From Ruminococcaceae bacterium UBA3751 (GTDB lineage: Bacteria; Bacillota; Clostridia; Oscillospirales; Acutalibacteraceae): a DNA stretch of 64,000 nt. This document shows positions 8,539-17,891 of the stretch, in pieces; positions within the stretch are counted from its first letter, which is position 1; every line of letters begins with the position of its first letter. The stretch lies in contig DFGL01000045.1 in the NCBI GenBank assembly GCA_002371215.1, forward strand, positions 3,265-67,264. The letters are read 5' to 3'. Made by a program: the position numbers and the translations under genes. The notes below the pieces were generated by a model, which made no database searches, was not told where the DNA came from, and saw only the letters and a program-made list of their open reading frames with translations.

Positions 8539-10818
8539 ATGAAACATTTAACAAGGGCAATTATCGCAGTTTTTATGGCTGTGCTGATGGGAACTCTGCT
8601 TCCCGTTCAGGTGTTTGCAGACACGCCCGATTACATCAGTGAAGTAAAAGTGTTTATGGGGGATTATTCCGCTGCCGAAAGCGAGGGCTATACGCTCCTC
8701 GGGAACGGCAGCAATCCCGTTGACCTGAACCAAAACGCAGGCGGCGGCTTGGGCTCAAAAGGCGAAAAGGCAGTATATCTCGGCTATAAAACAACACAAG
8801 TGAGAAGCGAAGCCATTTCGGATCTTGCCCTTATGAATATGAAAGGCGGCTATGATGTTGCCGAATATACTGCGCTGATGAATCAGCAGATGAAATCTCA
8901 AATCCTGCCTTTTATTGAAAAGTTTCAGGCAACTATTGATGAGTACAGGGCAAACTACGCTTCTAATAACAGAAGCAATAAACAGCGCGCATCGTATATT
9001 CACGATATGCTTGATAAAATGATTGATGATGATACAGGCAGCGGATTGGGAACTTTGCTGCTTAATCCAACAAAGCAGGAACTTGGCGATGCTGCTTATA
9101 ATGCGCTGCCCGATGCAGAGAAGAAGCAGCATGCAGACCTTGCAACAATAATTGCTCAGTCAAACGGTCAGGCAACGCTTATGCTTGAAAATCTGCTCAC
9201 TCGTGCGGCAGATAATAATTCAGACAGCTGGATAGACAGGTTTGCCGAAATTAATTATGACAAGCTTGTTGATTTTACAGGTATGGCGCCCACCGATGCA
9301 AACAAAGAACTTGCAAAGCTTTATGATGACGATGCATATCTTTTGTTGCAGCAGTGGAATGATTTAAGCAAAGAACTGCTGAGTTATGACGATGCAGTGG
9401 AAAAAGTTGATAATTATGTTGTTCCCGATTTAGAAGCTCTTAAGGCAGAAATCGCATCAGTAGACAAAGATACCGATGCGGAAGAATTCCAAAGATTAAC
9501 CGAAGAATATGTTGAAGCCCAGAAGAAAGAAAAGGAAATCCAGAATTGCACTGAAATAATTGCAATTTACGATATGCTTGATGAAACTGATTACGGCGAC
9601 GGCACTATGCTTGATTTCTTCACGCAGGATTACGATGAGGTTGAAGATGATGTAACAATGCTTTATCCTTTGGTTGCCTCTCTTACGAACGGGCAGCGTG
9701 CAGGGCTTGAGTTTGTTTCACTCAGAGAGTTGATGCTTATTGCGATAACAACCGTAGAAGGTTACGGCTCCGTTAATCTTGATGAAATAGAAGAAGTATC
9801 TATTTATGACGGCGTTGACAGAGGCATTTATGAAAAAGGCGGCGTTGCGCTCACCAGTGATGCTATCCGCACAAAAGCGCTGAATAAGGTACAGGAGGAA
9901 AACTCCAAACTGAGCGGCTGGAGCATTGCAACAATTGCGCTCACAGGCGCTTGCTTCCTTGCACTTGCAGGCTCGGCCATATCATGGGCTGTTTATGCTT
10001 CCAAATTCAAAGCAGTTGCACATGAAGTTAATTTAACGCTTGTAGAGCTGGAAATGGCATATCCCAGAATTAACGGAAAGGTTGTTCACTGGAGCTTAAA
10101 CGAGGCTTTGAAATTCTCGGATAAGGAAACGCAGGCGCTGTATAAATGCTATGCGGCAAAATCGGCAATGTGCAAGTATATGACTGTCGGCTTCGGCATT
10201 GCAATGATTGTTTTTGCAGGTATTACAACCTGGCTCACCTGGCGCGATATGTGCGCTTACTATGATGTAAAATTCAGCCCCATTCCGCATTATATGGTCG
10301 ATGAAAAGGATATTATCGGCTACAACAAAAAGGGCGAAAAAATAATGCTCAAAAATCAGTCTGCATACTATAAAGCAGTTGATTGCAACAGAACCGAATC
10401 GGACGAGATGTTCAAGGCGCTCGGAACCTGCGCGGATATGAACGGCGATGTCGGCAGGCAATGGCTCGCACTTTATGCAGTTAAAAATGAAGTTATGGAG
10501 CCGATTCTTGCTTCATCGCTAAAAGTGGTTGTTGACAACGCACAGATTCCCGCGGGCTACACAACGGGCATTCATATGTTCGGCTCGGATGCAGCGTTCA
10601 ATCTCAACAGCAGTCTTTACGACTGGAATGACAGCGCACCAAGTGTTTATATTTACTTTAAAACAGACGACAGCACCGCAAGCACAACAGGTGCCAACTT
10701 CACTGCCGGCTCGTTAGCCCTTGCAGGAGGCGCAGGATTGGTTCTCGGAGCTGCAATCACTGCAATCGCTTCCGCAACCATAAAGAAAAAGGAAGAAAAC
10801 AAAACAGCAATTGCATAA
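8539..10818 (+). CDS. Tandem surface paralogue 1: exported three-helix membrane protein with MABP-like ends
   Basis: 759 residues. Signal peptide of about 28 residues ending PVQVFA. The N-terminal module has EGYTLL, NPVDLNQ, AVYLGYKTT and AISDLALMNMKGGYD. A long acidic helical region follows to about residue 455, then membrane helices at about 461-487 and 548-569, a strongly conserved outer domain (FSPIPHYMVDEKDIIGYNKK, then VMEPILASSLK and FNLNSSLYDWND), and a last helix at about 724-746 with a KKKEE tail. The expected topology is a large outside domain, a 60-residue inside loop, a second outside domain, and a short inside tail. The start is set by a GAAAGGGA binding site. It follows the 1645-residue gene by 19 bp. 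Function unknown. Confidence 0.8.
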   Translation: MKHLTRAIIAVFMAVLMGTLLPVQVFADTPDYISEVKVFMGDYSAAESEGYTLLGNGSNPVDLNQNAGGGLGSKGEKAVYLGYKTTQVRSEAISDLALMNMKGGYDVAEYTALMNQQMKSQILPFIEKFQATIDEYRANYASNNRSNKQRASYIHDMLDKMIDDDTGSGLGTLLLNPTKQELGDAAYNALPDAEKKQHADLATIIAQSNGQATLMLENLLTRAADNNSDSWIDRFAEINYDKLVDFTGMAPTDANKELAKLYDDDAYLLLQQWNDLSKELLSYDDAVEKVDNYVVPDLEALKAEIASVDKDTDAEEFQRLTEEYVEAQKKEKEIQNCTEIIAIYDMLDETDYGDGTMLDFFTQDYDEVEDDVTMLYPLVASLTNGQRAGLEFVSLRELMLIAITTVEGYGSVNLDEIEEVSIYDGVDRGIYEKGGVALTSDAIRTKALNKVQEENSKLSGWSIATIALTGACFLALAGSAISWAVYASKFKAVAHEVNLTLVELEMAYPRINGKVVHWSLNEALKFSDKETQALYKCYAAKSAMCKYMTVGFGIAMIVFAGITTWLTWRDMCAYYDVKFSPIPHYMVDEKDIIGYNKKGEKIMLKNQSAYYKAVDCNRTESDEMFKALGTCADMNGDVGRQWLALYAVKNEVMEPILASSLKVVVDNAQIPAGYTTGIHMFGSDAAFNLNSSLYDWNDSAPSVYIYFKTDDSTASTTGANFTAGSLALAGGAGLVLGAAITAIASATIKKKEENKTAIA

Positions 10819-10833
10819 TATGGGGGAATATAT

Positions 10834-13191
10834 ATGAAACATTTAACAAGAGCAATTATCGCAGTCTTTATGGCTGTACTTATTGGAACACTGATTCCCG
10901 TTCAGGTGTTTGCAGATACGCCCGATTATATCAGCGAAGTTAAAGTTTTTATGGGCGATTATTCCGCTGCCGAGGCAGAGGGTTATACGCTGCTTAAGGA
11001 CGGGAGCAATCCTGTTGATTTAAACCAAGATGCCGGCGGCAGTATCGCGTCGAAAGGTGAAAAAGCCGTTTTTCTCGGCTATAAAACCACAAAGAAAGCC
11101 GACGAGGCGATTACCGACCTTGCGCTGATGAATATGAAGGGCGGCTATGATGTTGCGGAATACGATGCGCTTTATAACCGATATATCAATGCGCAGATGA
11201 TGCCGTTTATTCAAACATTTCTTGCAACCATCAATGAATACCGTGCCAACTACGTTTCCAAAAATGCAGCGAACAAGGCAAGAGCGCAGTATGTTCACGA
11301 TACGCTCAATAAGTTTATTGACGACGATACGGGCAAGGGGCTCGGCGATTTACTGCTGAACGAAACCATCTATGAAATGGCAAAGCCGCAGTACGACGCA
11401 CTTTCCGATAAAGAGAAAGAAAAAACAAACTTTAACGATGTCAACGAAAGCGTGCGTAATTCTCTCAGTGCAACCGAGAGAAAAGAGCATGCCGACCTTC
11501 TCACCATTCTGGCGCAGGGCAACGGTAACGCTATCCTGCTGCTGCAAAACCTGTTGATGCGTGCAGCGGACAGCAACAATAATACTTGGATGGAGCGTAT
11601 GAGCAATCTTTCCTATGATGCTCTGCTCGACCAGACCGGTTTGCCTCCTACGGATGCAGCCAAGAAGGTTGCCAAGTTATACGACGATACGGCGCAGACG
11701 ATTCTTGATATGTGGGATGATTTCAGCAAAGAGATGAACGCGTACGACGACAATGTTGAAGCGGTGGAGGCATTTGACTTTGACGCCTGCCAGGAAGCCA
11801 TTGACGCCAAGGATACCATTACCGAAAAAACAAGCGAAGCGGAGAAAGAAGAAATCCTGAATGCTTTTGTGGAAGCAGTTGGCAAACTTTCCGAAATCAC
11901 AGCAAAGAGCCAGGCGATTGCCCTTCATGACGCTATGGATGAAATGGATTATCTCGACGGTACCATGCTCGATTTCTTTATGCAGAGTGCCGAGGAGATT
12001 GAGGATGATATTACTATTTTGTATCCTATGGCGGCGGTTTTGACGAACGGTCAGAAGGCAGGGCTTGACATCGTTTCACTTCGTGAACTGTGCATCATTA
12101 CATTGACCGATGGTAAGCAGTATAAAAATACTGACGCTGACTTTATGGAGGAAACCTCTGTTTTTGACGGCGTTGACCGCAGAATTTATGAAAAGGGCGG
12201 CGTGGCGCTGACCAGCGACTCGCTGAGAAAAGATGCGCTCGCAAAGGCAACGGAAAACGATAGTTTTTCATTTAGTTGGTGGACTTACGGTATGATGGGT
12301 GTCACCGTTCTTTCCGCTGCGGCACTGTTTGCTTCTGTCAAATACCTCGGCAAAGTCAAGAATTTGGCTTCAGAAGCTACCAGCCAATACGAGTATGTAT
12401 ATGAGGTAATCGAAGAGAGTGGCTATAACGAAATGTCAGGCGCGTCCTTATCCAATGAGGAAATCATTGCCCAAATGAAGGCAAATAATGGTTATAGAGA
12501 GGTTTATAATAATTATAACTCGGCTAACAGTTTGGTGAAGTCAACAAGATATTTGACCTACGGCATTACAGCTGTTATGGTCATAATGATTGCCATTACT
12601 ACCTGGCTTACCTGGCGCGATATGTGCGCTTACTATGATGTAAAATTCAGCCCCATTCCGCATTATATGGTCGATGAAAAGGATATTATCGGCTACAACA
12701 AAAAGGGCGAAAAAATAATGCTCAAAAATCAGTCGGCGTATTATAAAGCCGTCGAGTGTAACAGAACCGAAGCAGACGAGATGTTCAAGTCGCTCGGAAC
12801 CTGCGCGGATATGAACGGCGACGTCGGTCAGCAGTGGCTGGCGCTCTATGCAGTTAAGAATGAAGTTATGGAACCGATTCTTGCTTCTTCTCTTAAAGCG
12901 GTTGTCGGCGACGCTCAAATGCCTGCGGGTTATAAAACGGGTGTTCATATGTTCGGCACAGAAGCAGCGTTCAACCTCAACAGCAGTCTTTACGACTGGA
13001 ATGACAGCGCACCAAGTGTTTATATTTACTTTAAAACAGACGATACAGCAGCAAGCACTACGGCTTCAACCTTCACGGGCGGTGCGCTCGCTCTTGCAGG
13101 CGGTGCAGGATTAATCCTTGGCGCTGCCGTTACGGCAATTGCTTCCGCAGCTGTAAAGAAAAAAGAAAAAACAAAATCTACGGTTGCATGA
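10834..13191 (+). CDS. Tandem surface paralogue 2
   Basis: 785 residues with the same layout as paralogue 1: a nearly identical signal peptide, a DLNQDAGG/VFLGYKTT/AITDLALM module, helical middle, two mid-protein membrane helices, conserved outer domain, and a C-terminal helix with a KKKEK tail. It carries a short extra helical segment before the ATERKEHADLL motif that paralogue 4 also has and paralogues 1 and 3 lack. The loop between membrane helices is divergent and sits next to DNA identical to paralogue 1 over 124 bp, while the 3' end is identical to paralogue 3 over 125 bp. GGGGGAAT binding site; 15 bp after paralogue 1. Confidence 0.8.
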   Translation: MKHLTRAIIAVFMAVLIGTLIPVQVFADTPDYISEVKVFMGDYSAAEAEGYTLLKDGSNPVDLNQDAGGSIASKGEKAVFLGYKTTKKADEAITDLALMNMKGGYDVAEYDALYNRYINAQMMPFIQTFLATINEYRANYVSKNAANKARAQYVHDTLNKFIDDDTGKGLGDLLLNETIYEMAKPQYDALSDKEKEKTNFNDVNESVRNSLSATERKEHADLLTILAQGNGNAILLLQNLLMRAADSNNNTWMERMSNLSYDALLDQTGLPPTDAAKKVAKLYDDTAQTILDMWDDFSKEMNAYDDNVEAVEAFDFDACQEAIDAKDTITEKTSEAEKEEILNAFVEAVGKLSEITAKSQAIALHDAMDEMDYLDGTMLDFFMQSAEEIEDDITILYPMAAVLTNGQKAGLDIVSLRELCIITLTDGKQYKNTDADFMEETSVFDGVDRRIYEKGGVALTSDSLRKDALAKATENDSFSFSWWTYGMMGVTVLSAAALFASVKYLGKVKNLASEATSQYEYVYEVIEESGYNEMSGASLSNEEIIAQMKANNGYREVYNNYNSANSLVKSTRYLTYGITAVMVIMIAITTWLTWRDMCAYYDVKFSPIPHYMVDEKDIIGYNKKGEKIMLKNQSAYYKAVECNRTEADEMFKSLGTCADMNGDVGQQWLALYAVKNEVMEPILASSLKAVVGDAQMPAGYKTGVHMFGTEAAFNLNSSLYDWNDSAPSVYIYFKTDDTAASTTASTFTGGALALAGGAGLILGAAVTAIASAAVKKKEKTKSTVA

Positions 13192-13206
13192 TGTGGAGAA
13201 ATGCAT

Positions 13207-15426
13207 ATGAAATATTTATCACGAGCAATTATCGCAGTCTTTATTGCTGTACTTATCGGAACTCTGTTTCCCGTTCAGGTTTTTGCAGATACGCCTGATT
13301 ATATCAGCGAAGTTAAAATCGGTATGGGCAAAAATTCAGAAGACGCGCTTGCAGGGCTTGAGGGATACACTGTTCTTAAAGACGGCAATAATCCCGTTGA
13401 CCTTAACCAAGACGCGGGCAAGGAGAGCAACGGACCTTTCAGCGTCGGCGCTAAAGGCAACAAGATAGTTTATCTCGGCTATAAAACAACCAAGAACATC
13501 AAGGAGGCAATAACCGATCTTGCTTTAATGAATATGAAGGGCGGATATGACGTTAATGAATATGAGATTTTAATGGAATATCAGTTAAAATCGCAGATTC
13601 TGCCCTTCGTTGAAAGCTTTACAAAGTCGCTTGAAGAATACCGCGCAAATTATAATTCAAAAAGCAAGGCAAACAAACAGCGCGCAAAATACATTCACGA
13701 TATTCTTAACAAGCTGACGGATGACGACACGGGCAAGCCCCTTGGCGATTTATTCCTGAACAAAACAAAATACGAGCTGGGTGATACAGCGTATAATGCT
13801 CTTTCCGATGAGGAAAAGAAGGAACACGCCGATATCGTAACAATAATTGCGCAGGCAAACGGAAGAGCAACCTTAACCCTTGAAAATCTGATTACAAGAG
13901 CCGCCGATACAAACAAAACCAGCTGGCTTGAGCGTTTTGAATCAACCGAATACGATGATTTGATTGAGCAGACGGGCGAAGCCCTTACAGACGCGAGAAA
14001 AACGCTTGCAAGAATGTATGACGATAATGCAAACACCATTCTTGATATGTGGGAAGCCTTCCGCGAAGAATTATCAGGATATGATGAAGCTCTGAACACC
14101 GTCGAAAATTATGATGAAGCCTCTGTTAACGCTGCGTTTGAAGCGATGGATAATCTCAGCAAAAACGCAAGTGATTCACAAAAGCAGGAAATCATCAGCA
14201 ATTATGAAGCTGCAGGAAAAGCGTTGCTTGAATACACTGACGCAATGCAGATAATAACTATTCATGATAAGCTTTCCGAAACGGATTATCTTGATTCAAC
14301 CATGCTTGATTTCTTCCTTCGCGACAGCAGTGATTTGGAAGATGATATAACTCTGCTTTATCCTATGGCTGCTGCTTTTTCGCAGGGACAGCGCACAGGG
14401 CTTGAATTCATTTCACTTAAGGATTTGATACTGATTGCAATCGCAGGTGAGGAAGGTTATTCCGACCGTAATCTCGATAAACTCGAGCCTGCCTCAATTT
14501 ATGAGGGCGTTGACCGCGCTGTCTATGAGAAGGGCGGTGTTGCCCTTACAACCGAGGCTCGCAGAAAAAAGGCTTCCGCTTACGAGGAAGTTGAAAAAGC
14601 CAATTCCAACCTCTATTATATTATGCTTTATGTTACAATCGGAATCGGTGCAGTTGCGGCGATTTCGGGCGTTGCGGCATTAAAGCTCTATATGTTTGCT
14701 CAGAAAGCGGATATCGTTTATGCAAACAAAAGCTATGAGCTGTTTGATAAAGCGGTAAGCACTGCGTGGAGAAACTCAAAAATTGCAACATCCCTGACCG
14801 CAGGTCTGAGCATTGTCGCAGGTATACTTATGCTGATAACCATTGTTATTGATTGTTATGAAATGAGTCAGTACTACAATGTTCAGTTCACTCCCATTCC
14901 GCATTATATGGTTGATGAAAAGGATTTGATAAGCTATAACAAAAAAGGCGAAAAGGTGGTTTTGAAAAACCAGTCGGCTTATTATAAAGCCGTTGAATGC
15001 AACAGAACCGAAGCTGACGAGATGTTCAAAATGCTCGGAACCTGCGCCGATATGAACGGCGATGTGGGTCAGCAGTGGCTTGCGCTTTATGCAGTTAAAA
15101 ATGAAGTTATGGAGCCGATTCTTGCTTCATCGCTAAAAGTGGTTGTTGACAACGCACAGATTCCCGCGGGCTATACAACGGGTATTCATATGTTTGGAAC
15201 GGATGCGGCATTTAATCTTAACAGCAGTCTTTACGACTGGAATGACAGCGCACCAAGTGTTTATATTTACTTTAAAACAGACGATACAGCAGCAAGCACT
15301 ACGGCTTCAACCTTCACGGGCGGTGCGCTCGCTCTTGCAGGCGGCGTAGGCGTTGTTCTCGGAGCAGTCCTGTCGGCAGTTGCTTTTAACGTAAAGAAAA
15401 AGAAAAGCCGTCCTGAAACGGCATAA
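13207..15426 (+). CDS. Tandem surface paralogue 3
   Basis: 739 residues, the shortest paralogue. It has the signal peptide, a longer N-terminal module (an insert between DLNQDAGK and IVYLGYKTT), helical middle, two membrane helices with a short loop between them, the conserved PIPHYMVDEKDLISYNKK domain and a C-terminal helix. I prefer ATG 13207 over 13201 because the TGGAG site (13194-13198) is 8 bases from 13207 and only 2 from 13201. The 3' third shares 143 bp of identical DNA with paralogue 4 and 125 bp with paralogue 2. Function unknown. Confidence 0.8.
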   Translation: MKYLSRAIIAVFIAVLIGTLFPVQVFADTPDYISEVKIGMGKNSEDALAGLEGYTVLKDGNNPVDLNQDAGKESNGPFSVGAKGNKIVYLGYKTTKNIKEAITDLALMNMKGGYDVNEYEILMEYQLKSQILPFVESFTKSLEEYRANYNSKSKANKQRAKYIHDILNKLTDDDTGKPLGDLFLNKTKYELGDTAYNALSDEEKKEHADIVTIIAQANGRATLTLENLITRAADTNKTSWLERFESTEYDDLIEQTGEALTDARKTLARMYDDNANTILDMWEAFREELSGYDEALNTVENYDEASVNAAFEAMDNLSKNASDSQKQEIISNYEAAGKALLEYTDAMQIITIHDKLSETDYLDSTMLDFFLRDSSDLEDDITLLYPMAAAFSQGQRTGLEFISLKDLILIAIAGEEGYSDRNLDKLEPASIYEGVDRAVYEKGGVALTTEARRKKASAYEEVEKANSNLYYIMLYVTIGIGAVAAISGVAALKLYMFAQKADIVYANKSYELFDKAVSTAWRNSKIATSLTAGLSIVAGILMLITIVIDCYEMSQYYNVQFTPIPHYMVDEKDLISYNKKGEKVVLKNQSAYYKAVECNRTEADEMFKMLGTCADMNGDVGQQWLALYAVKNEVMEPILASSLKVVVDNAQIPAGYTTGIHMFGTDAAFNLNSSLYDWNDSAPSVYIYFKTDDTAASTTASTFTGGALALAGGVGVVLGAVLSAVAFNVKKKKSRPETA

Positions 15427-15452
15427 AGACAAACAGAAAGAAGGATATTAGT

Positions 15453-17834
15453 ATGAATCGCATTTTGCAAGTATTATTAGCAATCTTTATGGCAGTGCTG
15501 ATGGGAACTTTGCTTCCCGTTCAGGTGTTTGCGGATACACCCGAATATATCAGCGAAGTCAAAATCGGTACGGGCAGATGGAACTCCGGCGATGACAAAA
15601 AATCCGATGTAGCTTTGAAGTCGCTTGAGGGTTATAAAATTCTCTCCGACGATTCAGGAAACCCCGTAGACCTTAATAAGGATGCTGAAGGCGGCATAGG
15701 TTCAAAGGGCGAAAAAGTCGTTTATCTCGGCTATAAAACCACCAAGAATCGAAACGAAGCTATTACCGACCTTGCTCTTATGAATATGAAGGGCGGCTAT
15801 TCGGTTAAGGACTATGAAACCTTAATGGAAACCCAGATGAAGTCTCAGATTATTCCGCTTGTTGATAGCTTTCTTGCAGCAATTAACGAGTACCGTGAAA
15901 ATTATGAGGCAGGCAATCAGAGGGCTGTTTACATAAACGATGTTCTCAATAAGTTTATCGACGATGATACCGGAAAAGGTCTCGGCGATTTGCTTCTGAA
16001 TGAAACCGTTTATGAAAAAGCAAAGCCGATTTATAGCGCTCTTTCCAATAAGGAAAAGGAAACCACAACTTTCTATGATGTTAATAATCAGGTGCGCGAT
16101 GCACTGCCTGAAGATGAAAAGAACAGCTGTGCCGATATTCTTACTATCATTGCACAGTCAAACGGCAAGGCGACTCTGCTTATGCAGAATCTTATTACCC
16201 GTGCAGCCGATACTAACGACAGCACTTGGCTTGAACGCTTTTCGGAAATCACTTATGATGATTTGATTGAAGCAACAGGCAAATCTCCTACTGATGCTGC
16301 AAAACAGATTGCAAAGCTTTATGACGACGATGCCAATACAATTCTTGATTCGTGGAGCGTACTTTACGACGAACTTATGAAGTATGATGAATACACTAAG
16401 TTTGTAAAAACCTATGACGATAAGAAACTCAGCGAAACCGAGAAAAAATTAAAGGTTATCACCGAAGTAGGAAGCAATGCGACCGAAGAAGAGGTTCTTC
16501 AGGCGTATAATGATTATAACGAGGCTCTTGAAGCACAGCAGAAGTTACTCAGCGCGCTCAAGGCAATTGCGATTCACGATTCTCTTGCAGAAATGGAATG
16601 TGAATACGGCAATATGCTTGAATTCTTTATGCAGAGCTATGATGATGTTGCAGCTGATATCACTGCGCTTTATCCTCTCGTTGCATCTTTCTCTGCAGGT
16701 CAGCGGGCAGGGCTTGAATTCATCAGCCTTGAGGAAATAATGATGATTGCTCTTACTGATGAGGGAGCGTATTCCGATACGGAGCTTGATGAACTTGAAG
16801 AGCTTTCTATTTATAACGGCGTCGACCGTTCTATCTATGAAAAAGATGCGGTAGCTCTCACAAGCGACGCTATCCGCGCCGATTTTGCAGCGCAGGTTGA
16901 GGAGGAAAACTCCGAGTTCAGCCCCTGGACGATTGCTATGTGGGCGGTAACGGGCGCTATGGCTGCAGGTGCAATCACCTCGGCGATACTGTCGGTTAGC
17001 TTCAAAGCATACTCCAACTGGTGCTCAAAAATGTTCATAGAATTATCAAGTCATTCTTTTGAAGAATATGAAGCATTTGCTATAAAGCATAAGGTAATTA
17101 TTAACCTTGGCAGGGATAAGTATTTAGGTCATGAAATGTTTAGTAACGTATACTACGATGAGCTGTACGCTACGCGTTCAACAATCTGCAAATGGATGAC
17201 CGTCGGTTTCACAGTTGCTATAGTGGTTGTTGCTGCGGTCAGCGTATATCTCACTTACAGGGATTTACAGGCACAGTATAAGGTCGATTTTACGCCGATT
17301 CCGCGTTATATCGTTGATGAAAAGGATTTAATCGGATATAACAAAAATGGCGAAAAGATTATACTTAAAAATCAGTCCGCTTACTACAAAGCAGTAGAGT
17401 GCAACAGAACAGAAGCTGATGAATTTTTCAGTGTTCTCGGAACCCTCTCTGACTTGAACGGCGACGTCGGCAAGCAATGGCTCGCTCTTTACGCTGTTAA
17501 AAACGAAGCAATGGAGCCGATTCTTGCTTCATCGCTAAAAGTGGTTGTTGACAACGCACAGATTCCCGCGGGCTATACAACGGGTATTCATATGTTTGGA
17601 ACGGATGCGGCATTTAATCTTAACAGCAGTCTTTACGACTGGAATGACAGCGCGCCAAGTGTTTATGTTTACTTTAAAACAGACAACAGCGCTGCAAGCA
17701 CAGCGGGCTCCAACTTTACGGGCGGCACGCTCGCTCTTGCAGGCGGTGCAGGTGTTGCTCTCGGAGCTGTGATTACTGCGCTTGCTATGACATCTAAAAG
17801 AAAGAAAACCGAAAGTAAAGCCGCAGCTGCTTAA
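15453..17834 (+). CDS. Tandem surface paralogue 4
   Basis: 793 residues, the last and longest of the four. Same order of parts: signal peptide to about residue 28, module with NPVDLNK, VVYLGYKTT and AITDLALMNMKGGYS, acidic helical region, two membrane helices, conserved outer domain (FTPIPRYIVDEKDLIGYNK, then AMEPILASSLK and FNLNSSLYDWND), and a C-terminal helix with a basic KRKK tail. It contains the extra helical segment shared with paralogue 2. AGAAAGAAGG binding site. The signal peptide start (MNRILQVLLAIF) differs from the MKHLTRA/MKYLSRA type of the other three, while the rest of the signal is the same. Function unknown. Confidence 0.8.
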   Translation: MNRILQVLLAIFMAVLMGTLLPVQVFADTPEYISEVKIGTGRWNSGDDKKSDVALKSLEGYKILSDDSGNPVDLNKDAEGGIGSKGEKVVYLGYKTTKNRNEAITDLALMNMKGGYSVKDYETLMETQMKSQIIPLVDSFLAAINEYRENYEAGNQRAVYINDVLNKFIDDDTGKGLGDLLLNETVYEKAKPIYSALSNKEKETTTFYDVNNQVRDALPEDEKNSCADILTIIAQSNGKATLLMQNLITRAADTNDSTWLERFSEITYDDLIEATGKSPTDAAKQIAKLYDDDANTILDSWSVLYDELMKYDEYTKFVKTYDDKKLSETEKKLKVITEVGSNATEEEVLQAYNDYNEALEAQQKLLSALKAIAIHDSLAEMECEYGNMLEFFMQSYDDVAADITALYPLVASFSAGQRAGLEFISLEEIMMIALTDEGAYSDTELDELEELSIYNGVDRSIYEKDAVALTSDAIRADFAAQVEEENSEFSPWTIAMWAVTGAMAAGAITSAILSVSFKAYSNWCSKMFIELSSHSFEEYEAFAIKHKVIINLGRDKYLGHEMFSNVYYDELYATRSTICKWMTVGFTVAIVVVAAVSVYLTYRDLQAQYKVDFTPIPRYIVDEKDLIGYNKNGEKIILKNQSAYYKAVECNRTEADEFFSVLGTLSDLNGDVGKQWLALYAVKNEAMEPILASSLKVVVDNAQIPAGYTTGIHMFGTDAAFNLNSSLYDWNDSAPSVYVYFKTDNSAASTAGSNFTGGTLALAGGAGVALGAVITALAMTSKRKKTESKAAAA

Positions 17835-17891
17835 TCGGAATCTCAAAACGGCAAATCAATGATATTATATAAATAGAAAGGAAAATCTATT

